From NCBI RefSeq assembly GCF_003233655.1, contig NZ_CP029830.1, positions 546,501 to 610,500 of the forward strand: a stretch of 64,000 bases of DNA, read 5' to 3'. This DNA is from Azospirillum ramasamyi. Lineage in GTDB: Bacteria > Pseudomonadota > Alphaproteobacteria > Azospirillales > Azospirillaceae. Below, piece by piece: positions 55,311 through 63,925 of the stretch. Positions within the stretch are counted from its first letter, which is position 1. Every line of letters starts with the position of its first letter. The translations under genes and the position numbers were made by a program. The notes beneath the pieces are model-generated. The model worked only from the letters and a program-made list of their open reading frames with translations, did not search any database and was not told the DNA's origin.

Positions 55311-55457
55311 CACGGGTGATCCTCGGATACGGAAAGCCCCCTGACCGGCTGCACCCGCCAATCCGAGCTACGTTGGCCAAGCGCCCAGTCCACGGGAACC
55401 TTGCGGGACAGGACCGGCGTGCAGGACACTTGAGGAGGTGAACCTCAGGGCCGACCC

Positions 55458-57848
55458 ATGGCACGTCGACACAGCATCGCCCCTCCCCGGAAGAACACCG
55501 ATCACCGCGGTGTCATCGCTAAGGCGCGCGGACGGGCCGAGGACTGGGAGAACGGTGTCGGCGTCGTCGCCCCGCTCGACCTGGACTCCAGCCTCGACCG
55601 GCCGGGCATGGACCTGGAAGCCTGGGCCGTTTACACGACGGCCGCTGCCTACTGGTCGGCCGGTCACGGGGAGATCCGGCTGGGTGCACTCGCGCGGTCG
55701 GCCGGTCTGCCCAAGAAAGCTGTCGAGGGCGCCCTGCGCCGGGCCGGTGGCCAGGCGTTGGCCGACGGGGCCGAACTCTCGGCGAAGCGCCTGCCGAAGC
55801 GGGTGGCGTTCATCTATGGACTGGACGACGGCATCGTCCGGCTGCACCGCGCGCTGACGGCGTGGCGCGACCAGGGGATCTACGTGCTCATGCCCGTGGA
55901 CGTCGTCCGGTCAGCGCCTTCGGCCCCGGCGCTGAGGCTGCTCATCGCGACGAAGGGCGTGGCCGTCCGGCGTGACGAGAACGCTCTGCGGTCGTGGCCG
56001 AGAGAGACGCTGCGCGACATGCTCGGCCTGCCTCCCAAGGCCGACATTGAGACGGTCCTCGCCGATGCCATACCGTGGGTGCGCGAGAATCTCCGCACGG
56101 ATCGCAGCGTTGCCATCGAGCTCGACGACGGCTGGCTGAGGGTCGCGGCCGGTCCGGCCGAGCACACCATCGCAAGTCTGTTGGCGGACGGGTTCGATCC
56201 GCTCGCACACCGGGCACGCTATGCCGGGAAGGACGTGCTACGCGGGATGGCCGTGTTCGACGGCCCGGCCGACGGCAAGCGCATGGTCCTGCCCGGCTTG
56301 TGGGTTCATCGCGCGGTGGACTACCTGGCCAGGGTCGGCGCATCCGTCACTCCTGAGCAGCTGAGGGGCCAATGGCTCGTCCACGCGCATGCCGCCCGCC
56401 AAGGCGTCAGCACCCCGCTCGCCATCCAGGCCGACCTCTCGACGGGGGTTCGCGCCTCCTTCTCCGCCTTCGTCGGTGCCGTCGCCCGCGTGGCAGCCGA
56501 AGGGAAGACCTGGAATCTGAGCAGGGCCGACGTCGAGCTCGCCGAGGCTGCGCGTCTGCGCCGGTGGCTCCTGCGAGACGGCTCGACCAAGCACGTGCAC
56601 GCCTGGGCCACCGACGGCCGGGTCATGACAGCGGCCATGTGGTGGAAGCACGTACGTTCGTTCTCCTCGGCACGCCTGCGTACCGAGCAAGCCTCCCTGT
56701 GGCACGTCGACCAGCCGCTACCGCCCGATCTCCCAATGCCTGCCATTGGCACGGGGGTGCTGGTCGACGCGGACCTTATCGTCCCGGCTCCGTCGTCGAG
56801 GCCGATGGGGTTCGAGCGCGTCGACGCGGCCGACATCGAGCGCGCCCTGGCCAGAATGGTTTCCGAGGATTCCGGCGAGATGGACCGTGCGCTCGCGCGG
56901 CTCGCAGGCGCGTATGCGCGAGACCTCGCCGATGCGCCGTCTCGCCTCCTCAAAGTGGTCCTCCGCAACGGCTACCTGCCGCACCGGGGTTTGGCTCAGA
57001 TGGTCCTGGAAGACGGCAGCCGATACGAGGGGGACGTCAGCGCACTCTGGCAGGACGCGGCCGACGCGATGGCCTGCGAGGGTCACGGTGACGATCGGGA
57101 AGATGTGCTGCGGCGCGCATCGACCTTGCTGGGGGAGGCCCTGCGGCAGGCACAGGAGGCTGTCCTGGCGGAGAAGGCCATGCGGACAGCGCTGCGGGAG
57201 GAGATGTTGTCTCGGGCGTCCGAGCCCCTGGTGCCCAACCCGACCGCCCCAGCCGTCATTGAGGCGCCCACCGAAGAACCCGTCCCGGCTGCCGGTTCCC
57301 CTCGCCCGCGCCCGTCCATCCGGCGGCCCTTCGCCGCTCCCGTGGCCAGAAAGTCCACGGCAGCCACCCCGGCGGAGGAAACCATCACGACTGAACCCCC
57401 GGCCGAAACCAAGGTCAGCCTGACGGCGGCGCATCTCGCACCCGGCGAAACGCTCGTCCAGCTGCATGAGGCGCTGGCGTCGCTGCCCCGGGGCCGGGCC
57501 ACCAATGACCCCGATCGCTCGGTGGCCAGCTTCTACCTGCCCGCGCTCGCTGCCGAGCTCGAGGTCGATGGCCGCATCGCCGAGAACCTGCGCTTCCGCC
57601 TGCTGGTCGGCGTCGATGAACTGGTGGACAGCCTGCGCCGTCCGGAAGGCATCGAGCGCGTCGAGTTCGAGGCTGCCGTCTCGGCGGCGGCCGATGTGCT
57701 GCGGGACATCGGCCTTGGCGCCGACAGCACGGCTCGCCTTCGCGGTAACCTGGCCTTCGTCGTGGCGCGCCAGCTGACAAGGACGTTGGAGGCATTCGGC
57801 CTCCGGCTTGGTGCCAGTCAGGCCGTCGCCACGGACGAGGTCGCCTGA
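55458..57848 (+). CDS. Large winged-helix protein, possibly a plasmid replication initiator
   Basis: 796 residues from ATG 55458 (AGGG 8 bp upstream; a perfect AGGAGGTGA lies 15 bp upstream). An N-terminal helix-turn-helix (GALARSAGLPKKAVEGALRR) precedes a segment at about 130-220: APALRLLIATKGVAV, then ETLRDMLGLPPK, then VLADAIPWVRENLRTDRSVA. That order resembles the second winged helix of RepB/Rep_3 initiators (ALRLY..., LR..LG..., VL..AI..I). The Pro/Ala-rich linker (about 600-650) and C-terminal domain are unrecognised. The protein is longer than usual initiators, so this remains a hypothesis. Confidence 0.6.
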   Translation: MARRHSIAPPRKNTDHRGVIAKARGRAEDWENGVGVVAPLDLDSSLDRPGMDLEAWAVYTTAAAYWSAGHGEIRLGALARSAGLPKKAVEGALRRAGGQALADGAELSAKRLPKRVAFIYGLDDGIVRLHRALTAWRDQGIYVLMPVDVVRSAPSAPALRLLIATKGVAVRRDENALRSWPRETLRDMLGLPPKADIETVLADAIPWVRENLRTDRSVAIELDDGWLRVAAGPAEHTIASLLADGFDPLAHRARYAGKDVLRGMAVFDGPADGKRMVLPGLWVHRAVDYLARVGASVTPEQLRGQWLVHAHAARQGVSTPLAIQADLSTGVRASFSAFVGAVARVAAEGKTWNLSRADVELAEAARLRRWLLRDGSTKHVHAWATDGRVMTAAMWWKHVRSFSSARLRTEQASLWHVDQPLPPDLPMPAIGTGVLVDADLIVPAPSSRPMGFERVDAADIERALARMVSEDSGEMDRALARLAGAYARDLADAPSRLLKVVLRNGYLPHRGLAQMVLEDGSRYEGDVSALWQDAADAMACEGHGDDREDVLRRASTLLGEALRQAQEAVLAEKAMRTALREEMLSRASEPLVPNPTAPAVIEAPTEEPVPAAGSPRPRPSIRRPFAAPVARKSTAATPAEETITTEPPAETKVSLTAAHLAPGETLVQLHEALASLPRGRATNDPDRSVASFYLPALAAELEVDGRIAENLRFRLLVGVDELVDSLRRPEGIERVEFEAAVSAAADVLRDIGLGADSTARLRGNLAFVVARQLTRTLEAFGLRLGASQAVATDEVA

Positions 57849-58004
57849 GCCAGCCGGAATACGAGCTCCAGGGTCATGCGGCAGCCCCCGCTCGCGACCA
57901 AGACCCTGCCCTCCGAACCTCGTAAAAATTTTGCTAATGCCTTGATTCCTTTGGGGACCGGTGCGTAGCATAGAGATACATCAGGACAAGCTGGCGAGAC
58001 CGAA
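57849..58004. other. Short intergenic region
   Basis: About 155 bp; AT-rich patch near 57920-57945 (AAAAATTTTGC) could be the promoter of the downstream genes. Confidence 0.35.
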
Positions 58005-58262
58005 ATGCGCATCGACGGGGCGCCCAGGCCACGATTCGGACAACAAGAAGTCGCGGTGTCCGCCCGTAGCGCCGGGTCGGCCAGCGCCCGGACTGGCGCA
58101 CGCCCCTCGCGGGGCCGCCAGGCCCAGGACCGCTGCACGCGAACCATCGACATCGAGGAATGGCTCGCGGCTCATGCGACGGTGAGCGGTCGCAGTGATG
58201 CTCCATCGCCGCCGATCTTGCCTTTTGGCCGCATCTCTGAGCAACAGGGGACCGTGAGATGA
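58005..58262 (+). CDS. Small hypothetical protein, 85 aa
   Basis: Ends in an ATGA overlap with the next gene (58259-58262), which supports its reality. Basic, Ser/Ala/Arg-rich N-terminus and a folded-looking end (TRTIDIEEWLAAHATVSGRS). No family recognised. Confidence 0.45.
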   Translation: MRIDGAPRPRFGQQEVAVSARSAGSASARTGARPSRGRQAQDRCTRTIDIEEWLAAHATVSGRSDAPSPPILPFGRISEQQGTVR

Positions 58263-58373
58263 TCGAGGACCTGAACCGACGAAACCAGAATCCTCCCGAG
58301 AAGGATCCCGGTCTGGAGCGGGCCGCCCAAAGGCTCCATGTCATCTTCAGTGAACTGGGTGCCGCGATCGAGG
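58259..58373 (+). pseudogene. 5' part of a small gene split by IS21
   Basis: ATG 58259 with AGGGGACC upstream. Encodes IEDLNRRNQNPPEKDPGLER, then AAQRLHVIFSELGAAIE, and is cut by the IS21 left end at 58374. Removing the element and one copy of the CGAGG duplication restores the frame into 60802-61096. Confidence 0.75.
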
Positions 58374-58622
58374 TGTCAAACGACTTCAGGAATGGGCCCC
58401 CTGGCGACACGAGGAAAGGGCCCCCGGTTTTCATCCAGCGTCACTTCCGCTTGCAATCCATGGTGAGCAACGGCTCCTGCGGGGCGGGCTCGGTCAAGCC
58501 CCCAGCCGCCTTCGGCGGAGGCCCGCAGGGCCTGGCTTGAGGGAGCCCGATCCGCAGGAGATCATCCAGCCTGGATGCTGGCGGCGCTGGTCGGCCGGAC
58601 TTGGAAAGGGTTGTCGGCGCAG

Positions 58623-59414
58623 TCATGCCGAACTCTGTGCGTCGGCGGCGAACGGGGTTGGCTTGATCAGGCCGGAGCGGCGCTTTTCGCGCAGCCGGTA
58701 GCTGTCGCCACGGATGGTGATGACGTGGCTGTGGTGAAGCAGGCGATCCAGGATCGCCGTCGCGGCCACGGGGTCCCCGAACACGCTCCCCCACTCGCTC
58801 ACATTGCGGTTGCTGGTTACCAAAATACTGCCGCGTTCATAGCGGCGGCTCACCAGCATAAAGAACAGGTGCGCCGCATTGGTCTCCAGAGGCAGATAGC
58901 CGAGTTCGTCCACAATGAGCAGCTTGGGCTTGGCGAAGTGCCCCAGCCGCTCCTCCAACCGGCCATCGGCATGCGCTTTGGTCAACATCGTCAGCAACGT
59001 CGCCGCCGACACGAACAACACCGAGTAGCCGTGCCGGATGGCCTCGCGGCCAAGCCCGACAGCCAAATGCGTTTTGCCAACGCCGGGCGGCCCAAGTAAC
59101 AAGAGCGCGTCGCCGTTGGCCACCCAACGGCCGGTCGCCAGATCGCGGATCTGTTTGGGATCGAGCGAGGGCTGGGCGTCGTACTCAAAACCCTCCAGCG
59201 TGCGCACGAAGGGGAACTTGGCGATGCTCATGGCCATCTGGATGCGCCGCTCGTCCTTGCGTGCGACCTCGGCCTCGCACAGGAAGGCCAAAGCCTCGCG
59301 CAGGCTCAGCTCACGCCGCGCTGCTTCGTCGAGCAGGCTGTCGATCTGGTCGCGCAGCGCGGTCAGCTTCAGACGTGTCAGCATCCGCGTCAGATCATCG
59401 GGATCGGCGTTCAC
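58623..59414 (-). CDS. istB: IstB, IS21 transposition ATPase
   Basis: 263 residues. GTG 59414 overlaps the istA stop (GTGA). Walker A GPPGVGKT, Walker B LLIVDELGY, and the IstB signature GSILVTSNRNVSEWG. It loads the transposase and selects targets. Typical length. Confidence 0.95.
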   Translation of the reverse strand: MNADPDDLTRMLTRLKLTALRDQIDSLLDEAARRELSLREALAFLCEAEVARKDERRIQMAMSIAKFPFVRTLEGFEYDAQPSLDPKQIRDLATGRWVANGDALLLLGPPGVGKTHLAVGLGREAIRHGYSVLFVSAATLLTMLTKAHADGRLEERLGHFAKPKLLIVDELGYLPLETNAAHLFFMLVSRRYERGSILVTSNRNVSEWGSVFGDPVAATAILDRLLHHSHVITIRGDSYRLREKRRSGLIKPTPFAADAQSSA

Positions 59415-60727
59415 CAGCCACCTCCAATCACCGCTTCGTACTCCGCCAGCGGCCGCAGCAGGTCCGGATCGTGGCGCGGTGCCGTGGCGTCTGCGGTGGT
59501 GTGCGGTGCCGCGGCTCCGGAGCGGTCGGGCGGGACGCCAACCACGCCGTCGAGATGACGGGCGTCGATGACACGTTGTCGGCGCCCGCTCGCCTGAACA
59601 TGCCGCGCCACCTCGCTTCCGGCCAGCAGGACCCGAACCGTGCCGTCGCTCACTTCCACCGTGACGCTCTGCCCGATCAGTCGCCAGGGCACGCTGTAGT
59701 GGTTGGTGTCGATGCCGACGGTGCCATCGCTCTGGACCTTGCGGTGCAACTCGCGCACCTGGAGATAGGGTGGGCGCCCGTTCAGCGGCCGCAAGCTGAC
59801 CGCTTCGGCGGCCTGGAAACGGTCGATCGGCCGGTCGCCCGTGGTGCCGTGAACGCGGACATCGGCGATGGTGCGCATCCAGTGCACCAAGTGTCCTTCG
59901 AACGCCTCCCAACTGGCGAAGCGCCGCCCGGCGACGGCGTTCTTCTTGACGTAGCCGACACCGTTCTCGTCCTTGCCTTTGGTGCGCGCCCGATACGGCG
60001 CGCAGGCGCGCGGGCGAAAGCCCCAATAGCGGGCGAAGGCATGGAAGCGGTCGTTGAAGGTCACTTCCCGGGTTTCCCGATCGTGATGGGTGACCAGGGT
60101 CTTGGGATTGTCGATCAGCACCTCGTGCGGCACACCCTCGAAGTGCCGGAAGGCAGCCTCCAGGCCGGTGATCCAGGCAGACTGCCGCTCGTGACGGAAC
60201 GCCGTGACGAAGTTGCGGCGCGAGTAGCCCAGTGTCGCGACGAACAGGTGAACCCGCATCCGCTCACCGCCGATCTCCACGGCGGTGGTGCCGAAGTCGA
60301 TCTGCAACTGCTGCCCCGGCGCCGTCTCGAAGCGCACCGTGGCTCGGCTCTCCGCCTCCAGATCCTGGCGCAATCCCTGGACGGCGCGCTCCACAGTGCG
60401 CAGCGACACTTGGACCCCATGCTCGTCCGCCAACTCCTGGCGGACGACGTCGGCATTGCCCCGGTGTCGCCGGAAGCGCTCGCCGAGCCAATCCGTCAAG
60501 TCATCCAGCCGACCAGCCCGTCGCGGCGACCGGTAGGGGTGCCAACCACCACCACGCAAGTAACGCTTCACCGTCTTGCGGTCGCACCCCAACTCCCGGG
60601 CGATCCGCTTCGTGCCCCAACCCAGGGCCTGCAACCGGATCATCGCCGTCACATCGTCTGGGGCCAGCATCACGTCCCTCCGATCCGTCGTCTCGGAGGA
60701 ACTCAACGGTATCGTGACCTCGACCAT
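59411..60727 (-). CDS. istA: IstA, IS21 transposase
   Basis: 438 residues. N-terminal helix-turn-helix (GTKRIARELGCDRKTVKRYL) and a DDE catalytic core: LQIDFGT, VLIDNPK and GKDENGVGYVKK. C-terminal beta domain (NHYSVPWRLIGQSVTVEVSD). ATG 60727 has GAGGGG 6 bp upstream. Intact, so the element may be active. Confidence 0.95.
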   Translation of the reverse strand: MVEVTIPLSSSETTDRRDVMLAPDDVTAMIRLQALGWGTKRIARELGCDRKTVKRYLRGGGWHPYRSPRRAGRLDDLTDWLGERFRRHRGNADVVRQELADEHGVQVSLRTVERAVQGLRQDLEAESRATVRFETAPGQQLQIDFGTTAVEIGGERMRVHLFVATLGYSRRNFVTAFRHERQSAWITGLEAAFRHFEGVPHEVLIDNPKTLVTHHDRETREVTFNDRFHAFARYWGFRPRACAPYRARTKGKDENGVGYVKKNAVAGRRFASWEAFEGHLVHWMRTIADVRVHGTTGDRPIDRFQAAEAVSLRPLNGRPPYLQVRELHRKVQSDGTVGIDTNHYSVPWRLIGQSVTVEVSDGTVRVLLAGSEVARHVQASGRRQRVIDARHLDGVVGVPPDRSGAAAPHTTADATAPRHDPDLLRPLAEYEAVIGGGW

Positions 60728-60801
60728 TCTCTACCCCTCAATGTCGAAGGGGGGCCCTTTCCTCATGTCGGCCAGGGGGCAGATTCTCATGTCGCCTGAC
60801 A

Positions 60802-61096
60802 CGAGGGCGAGGACAGCAAGAGAAAGGAGGCCGCCCTGACTCAGCTTCGAGCCACTCCGCTCCCGGAGCTTCGGGTCGCCGTGTCAAGTGCTTTGCTCCT
60901 GGTGCGGCGCGACGTCTCGACCGCCGAAGGCTGGTGCCGTCAGGACGAACTCAATGGCCTTGAGTTCCCTGACAGCCTTGGACGCTGGGCCCTCCGATGC
61001 ACGCAGCGTGCCCTCATGATCGCCGAAAAAATCGTGCAAGCCGCCCAGAATGACATTCGAGCGGGGCATGCCGCTCACCTGACTGGACGCTGGTAA
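60802..61096 (+). pseudogene. 3' part of the small gene split by IS21
   Basis: In frame with 58259-58373 once the element and one CGAGG are removed. Encodes LRVAVSSALLLVRRDVSTAE, then GWCRQDELNGLEFPDSLGRW, ending AGHAAHLTGRW. The joined product would be about 135 residues, of unknown family. Confidence 0.75.
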
Positions 61097-61136
61097 GCAG
61101 GTTTGTCCCTGCACTGCCTCCATCTCATGCGACACG

Positions 61137-61604
61137 ATGCGCCTGCTGCTGGGGCAGCTACCTCAAGGGGGGCTGACCGTGCGTGAGCGGCTCGGCGAGC
61201 TCATTGCACCGGCTTGGCGCGGCCGAACATCGCTCGCCTTGGCCGCCGAGGAGGACATCGGCACCCTCGGCACCAAGCTCCTCGGCGAGCCGGATGACGT
61301 GGTCGAGGACTGATACCTCGTCCAGCTGGAGGTCCGGAGCGATCGGGCTTCGGATCGGGGCCTACGCCTGCTCGGCCGGTACACGCGCGGGGCACCGCAG
61401 GCCCCCTTCGTGTCGAACGACATTGTCGGTATCGACCTCGACGCCGTCCTCGTGCTGACCTGCACCGGCGGCCTTTACGGCCTCGGCCGCCGGACCGATG
61501 GCGAGCCGTCCGAAGAGGCTGTTTCCCACCTGAGGCGCGCCATGGTCGACTGGGGCTTCGGCCGCTGCCTGTCACCTACGGCGGATACAGAGGTGGCCCC
61601 GTGA
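61137..61604 (+). pseudogene. Small gene broken by an in-frame TGA
   Basis: ATG 61137 (RLLLGQLPQGGLTVRERLGE onwards). TGA at 61311-61313 follows GEPDDVVED; the same frame continues YLVQLEVRSDRASDRGLRLL to TGA near 61602. Trp (TGG) is the likely original codon. Downstream neighbour of the IS21-split gene, same strand, 40 bp on. No family recognised. Confidence 0.6.
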
Positions 61605-61652
61605 CCATGCTGGAGGCGGGACACATTCCTCCAGCTTCGACGCTTCTGCCGT

Positions 61653-62030
61653 TCACCCCGCCGGTGTCTGATGTCGGCGAGCGCCGACCGACGCCAGATT
61701 CCCCGCGCGCCACGGCAGGTAGGCAGGGCTGTCGAGCGGCGCCTCCCAAGCCCATGACCAGCCTTCTCCCAGCAGGCGATGGACGGTTTTGGCCAAGCAA
61801 GCGGTCCCGGCCCACTCAGACCGGGCCTCACCGGCAACGTCGTCGAGCAGTCGCTGTGCAAGCGTTCCGTCGAGCGCGGCCTCGGCCCCGACGATCACGA
61901 CCGGGAACCGAACATCGGGATCATCCCAAGCAGCCACCGGCGCGACAAGCACGCCGACGGCGCGGGTCTGCTGCCATGTGACTTGGGCGGTCGCCTTCGC
62001 GACGATGTCGATCGCCTCGTCCCTGGTCAC
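61653..62030 (-). CDS. Hypothetical protein, 125 aa
   Basis: GTG 62030 with GGAGG about 7 bp upstream. Sequence TRDEAIDIVAKATAQVTWQQ, then PVVIVGAEAALDGTLAQRLL. No family recognised. Confidence 0.5.
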   Translation of the reverse strand: MTRDEAIDIVAKATAQVTWQQTRAVGVLVAPVAAWDDPDVRFPVVIVGAEAALDGTLAQRLLDDVAGEARSEWAGTACLAKTVHRLLGEGWSWAWEAPLDSPAYLPWRAGNLASVGARRHQTPAG

Positions 62031-62121
62031 CGCCGTTCCTCCTTCTCAGACCGCGCGCCTTGCACGTCGTCCTGTAGCCATTAGATTGCCCCAACGGCTG
62101 CGGGTTGGAAACGGGGAGCGT

Positions 62122-62328
62122 ATGGGCATTCGTTCGGTCAGGCACCATGGCGCGTCCTACAACCTGGGCTTCGACCGGCAGGGAGGCCGGTGGCACGTCG
62201 AGTTCGCGCGCATGGAGGGGAAAACCCTGGTGATCTTCATCTCCCGGGATCGGAGTCGACGGGCTGTTATCCGTGCCGTCCATGCGGCCATCAAGGGCGA
62301 TCGTCGGAAAGCGGACAGCCGTGCGTAG
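62122..62328 (+). CDS. Small hypothetical protein, 68 aa
   Basis: ATG 62122 with GGGGAG 5 bp upstream. Sequence GIRSVRHHGASYNLGFDRQG, then KTLVIFISRDRSRRAVIRAV. Basic; no family recognised. Confidence 0.5.
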   Translation: MGIRSVRHHGASYNLGFDRQGGRWHVEFARMEGKTLVIFISRDRSRRAVIRAVHAAIKGDRRKADSRA

Positions 62329-62342
62329 CATCTTTGAGTCCG

Positions 62343-62863
62343 AGCCCATCGGACCTCGCCCGTGTCTGCGTGGCCGACGTCAAAGCCAGGGCTCTGGGCC
62401 GCGGCAGCTACCCCATCGAGGTCGGCATCGCTTGGCTCGACGGGCGCGTGATGTCCTGGCTCATCCGGCCGACCGCCGAGTGGCTCGAACACGGGGTGTG
62501 GGATCCGGCCGCCGAGGCACTGCGCGGCATCTCTCGGGAACAGCTGCTGGCCGAGGGGCGCCCGGCCGTCGAAGTGGAAGGAGGTTCTGACCGCCCTGAC
62601 CGAGCAGTTGCCGCACAGCGACGCAGTCGGCGCCGACGACGCATGTCTGGCCAACCTGATGGCTGTCATCGGGCAGCTATCCACGGCTCGAACCGCTCGA
62701 TGACCTCCTACGAGAGGTCACAGCGGGCAATGATAAGGGCCGGACGGCCGGGGTCGAGCAGGCTATGGCGGAGGCGAGCATCCGATGGCCGAGGCAGCAC
62801 CGCGCGGGCGACGACGCGGCGCGGCTGGCGGCGGGAGCGCACATCCTGCGCCGTCACTTCTAA
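62343..62863 (+). pseudogene. Decayed DEDD-type 3'-5' exonuclease gene
   Basis: One frame gives ALGRGSYPIEVGIAWLDGRV, then SWLIRPTAEWLEHGVW, then EALRGISREQLLAEGRPA. That is an exonuclease signature (SYPIEVG...SWLIRP...GISREQL). The catalytic D-x-E reads DVK (Glu to Lys). The frame shifts near 62575 to LTALTEQLPHSDAVGADDA, and again near 62680 to LEPLDDLLREVTAGNDKGRT, ending at TAA 62861-62863. No clear start. Multiple lesions, so a pseudogene. Confidence 0.75.
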
Positions 62864-62869
62864 GTCAAT

Positions 62870-63925
62870 TTGCAATTCTTCACGCGCAGTATAATGTGCT
62901 TATTACCCCTTTCACGAATGAAGCCTCCAAGAATGCCCTCCAGGATTGAGCTCAGTGGATTCTCAGCGCCCTATGCAAGTCTGACTGGAACCTTGGCACT
63001 AAGCGCTTCCCACCTAGATTTAACCAGGGCAATGCTCACAGTGGGATATCCCAGCGCTAGAGCCGCGATCTCAGTCGTTGGACAATGGCGCGCCAAAATG
63101 CTCCAAGCAATGATTAAGGGGTACTTAAACCAAGATCTCACAAGCACTAACTATTATCGAAATCTTGAACAGTCAGAAAAGGTAGCAGTATCATTCCTAA
63201 TGGGGCAAGCATTTACGTACTGGTTCGCCGAAAAACATATGCACCTACCCTTCCTAGTTCATGTCCAGGGAACCAGTGGGTATAACTGTACTCCTTCCTC
63301 AGCGACCACTCCTCTCAAAATGGGCGCCGTACCAACTGCATTAAGAAGCCGTCCAGACTTTATTGGCTTCAAACTCGGTCATTATCATGTCTTTGAATCC
63401 AAAGGGAGGTCTAAACGACCGTCGAACGCCGAGCGCCAGAAGGCCCTGTATCAAGCATCCATGATCTCTAGTATTAATGGATTATCTCCTTCAACTCGCG
63501 TCGCATGCTTCTTCGTATTCAAAGCAAATGGCGTTGTCGGTATTATTGAGGATCCGCCGGTCTCTGAACGACCATTCGATTTATATTTCGATACAATGAG
63601 TGCAATCAGAAAATCTTTCGCATTTTTCCTTGAACCCTTCTTTCAGCAACGCGCAAGAGAAGTGAGAAACGAATTCGTTGGCATAGAAATTGACGAGGGA
63701 TTGACGTTCGCAATTGATAAAAAATTGCTATCCCTCCTTGATCGTGATAGAAAAGATCCGAATAAAATTCAGGCAGAGAGTGTGCTTAGCTTTCTTGAAG
63801 AAAGAGGTCCCATGTATGTTCTATTGCGCGACACAGATTTATCCGCCGGACTTAATGGGACGCTCCTCATTGAAAATCGCCCTAAGCCAACCCAAAATAT
63901 CAAGAAGCGTCGAATTAGCCCTTAG
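62870..63925 (+). CDS. PD-(D/E)XK nuclease-like protein, AT-rich
   Basis: Start uncertain: TTG 62870, ATG 62894 or ATG 62921, none with a good ribosome binding site. The core is RPDFIGFKLGHYHVFESKGR, giving D-x12-E-x-K (codons at 63356 and 63395). N-terminal part about 160 residues of unknown fold, C-terminal half helical. GC content is much lower than the rest of the window, marking a recent arrival. A restriction- or defence-type nuclease is likely; no partner is visible before the window ends. Confidence 0.7.
   Translation: MQFFTRSIMCLLPLSRMKPPRMPSRIELSGFSAPYASLTGTLALSASHLDLTRAMLTVGYPSARAAISVVGQWRAKMLQAMIKGYLNQDLTSTNYYRNLEQSEKVAVSFLMGQAFTYWFAEKHMHLPFLVHVQGTSGYNCTPSSATTPLKMGAVPTALRSRPDFIGFKLGHYHVFESKGRSKRPSNAERQKALYQASMISSINGLSPSTRVACFFVFKANGVVGIIEDPPVSERPFDLYFDTMSAIRKSFAFFLEPFFQQRAREVRNEFVGIEIDEGLTFAIDKKLLSLLDRDRKDPNKIQAESVLSFLEERGPMYVLLRDTDLSAGLNGTLLIENRPKPTQNIKKRRISP

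Larger units (their letters stand above)
54104..55457. other. Long non-coding region with repeats; possible origin region
   Basis: About 1.35 kb without a convincing gene. It contains three copies of the dispersed AT-rich repeat (54480-54560, 54945-55025, 55212-55310), one inverted relative to the others, separated by GC-rich sequence. It directly precedes the large winged-helix gene at 55458. AT-rich repeats upstream of a replication-initiator-like gene are what a plasmid origin looks like, but no iteron array or DnaA box is clear. Confidence 0.45.
58374..60801. mobile_element. IS21-family insertion sequence, 2428 bp
   Basis: Begins TGTCA and ends TGACA with extended inverted ends (left CCCCCTGGCGACACGAGGAA, right its near-complement, one to two differences). 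Flanked by a 5-bp duplication CGAGG (58369-58373 and 60802-60806). Contains istA and istB with an overlapping GTGA. Inserted into a small gene. Confidence 0.92.
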
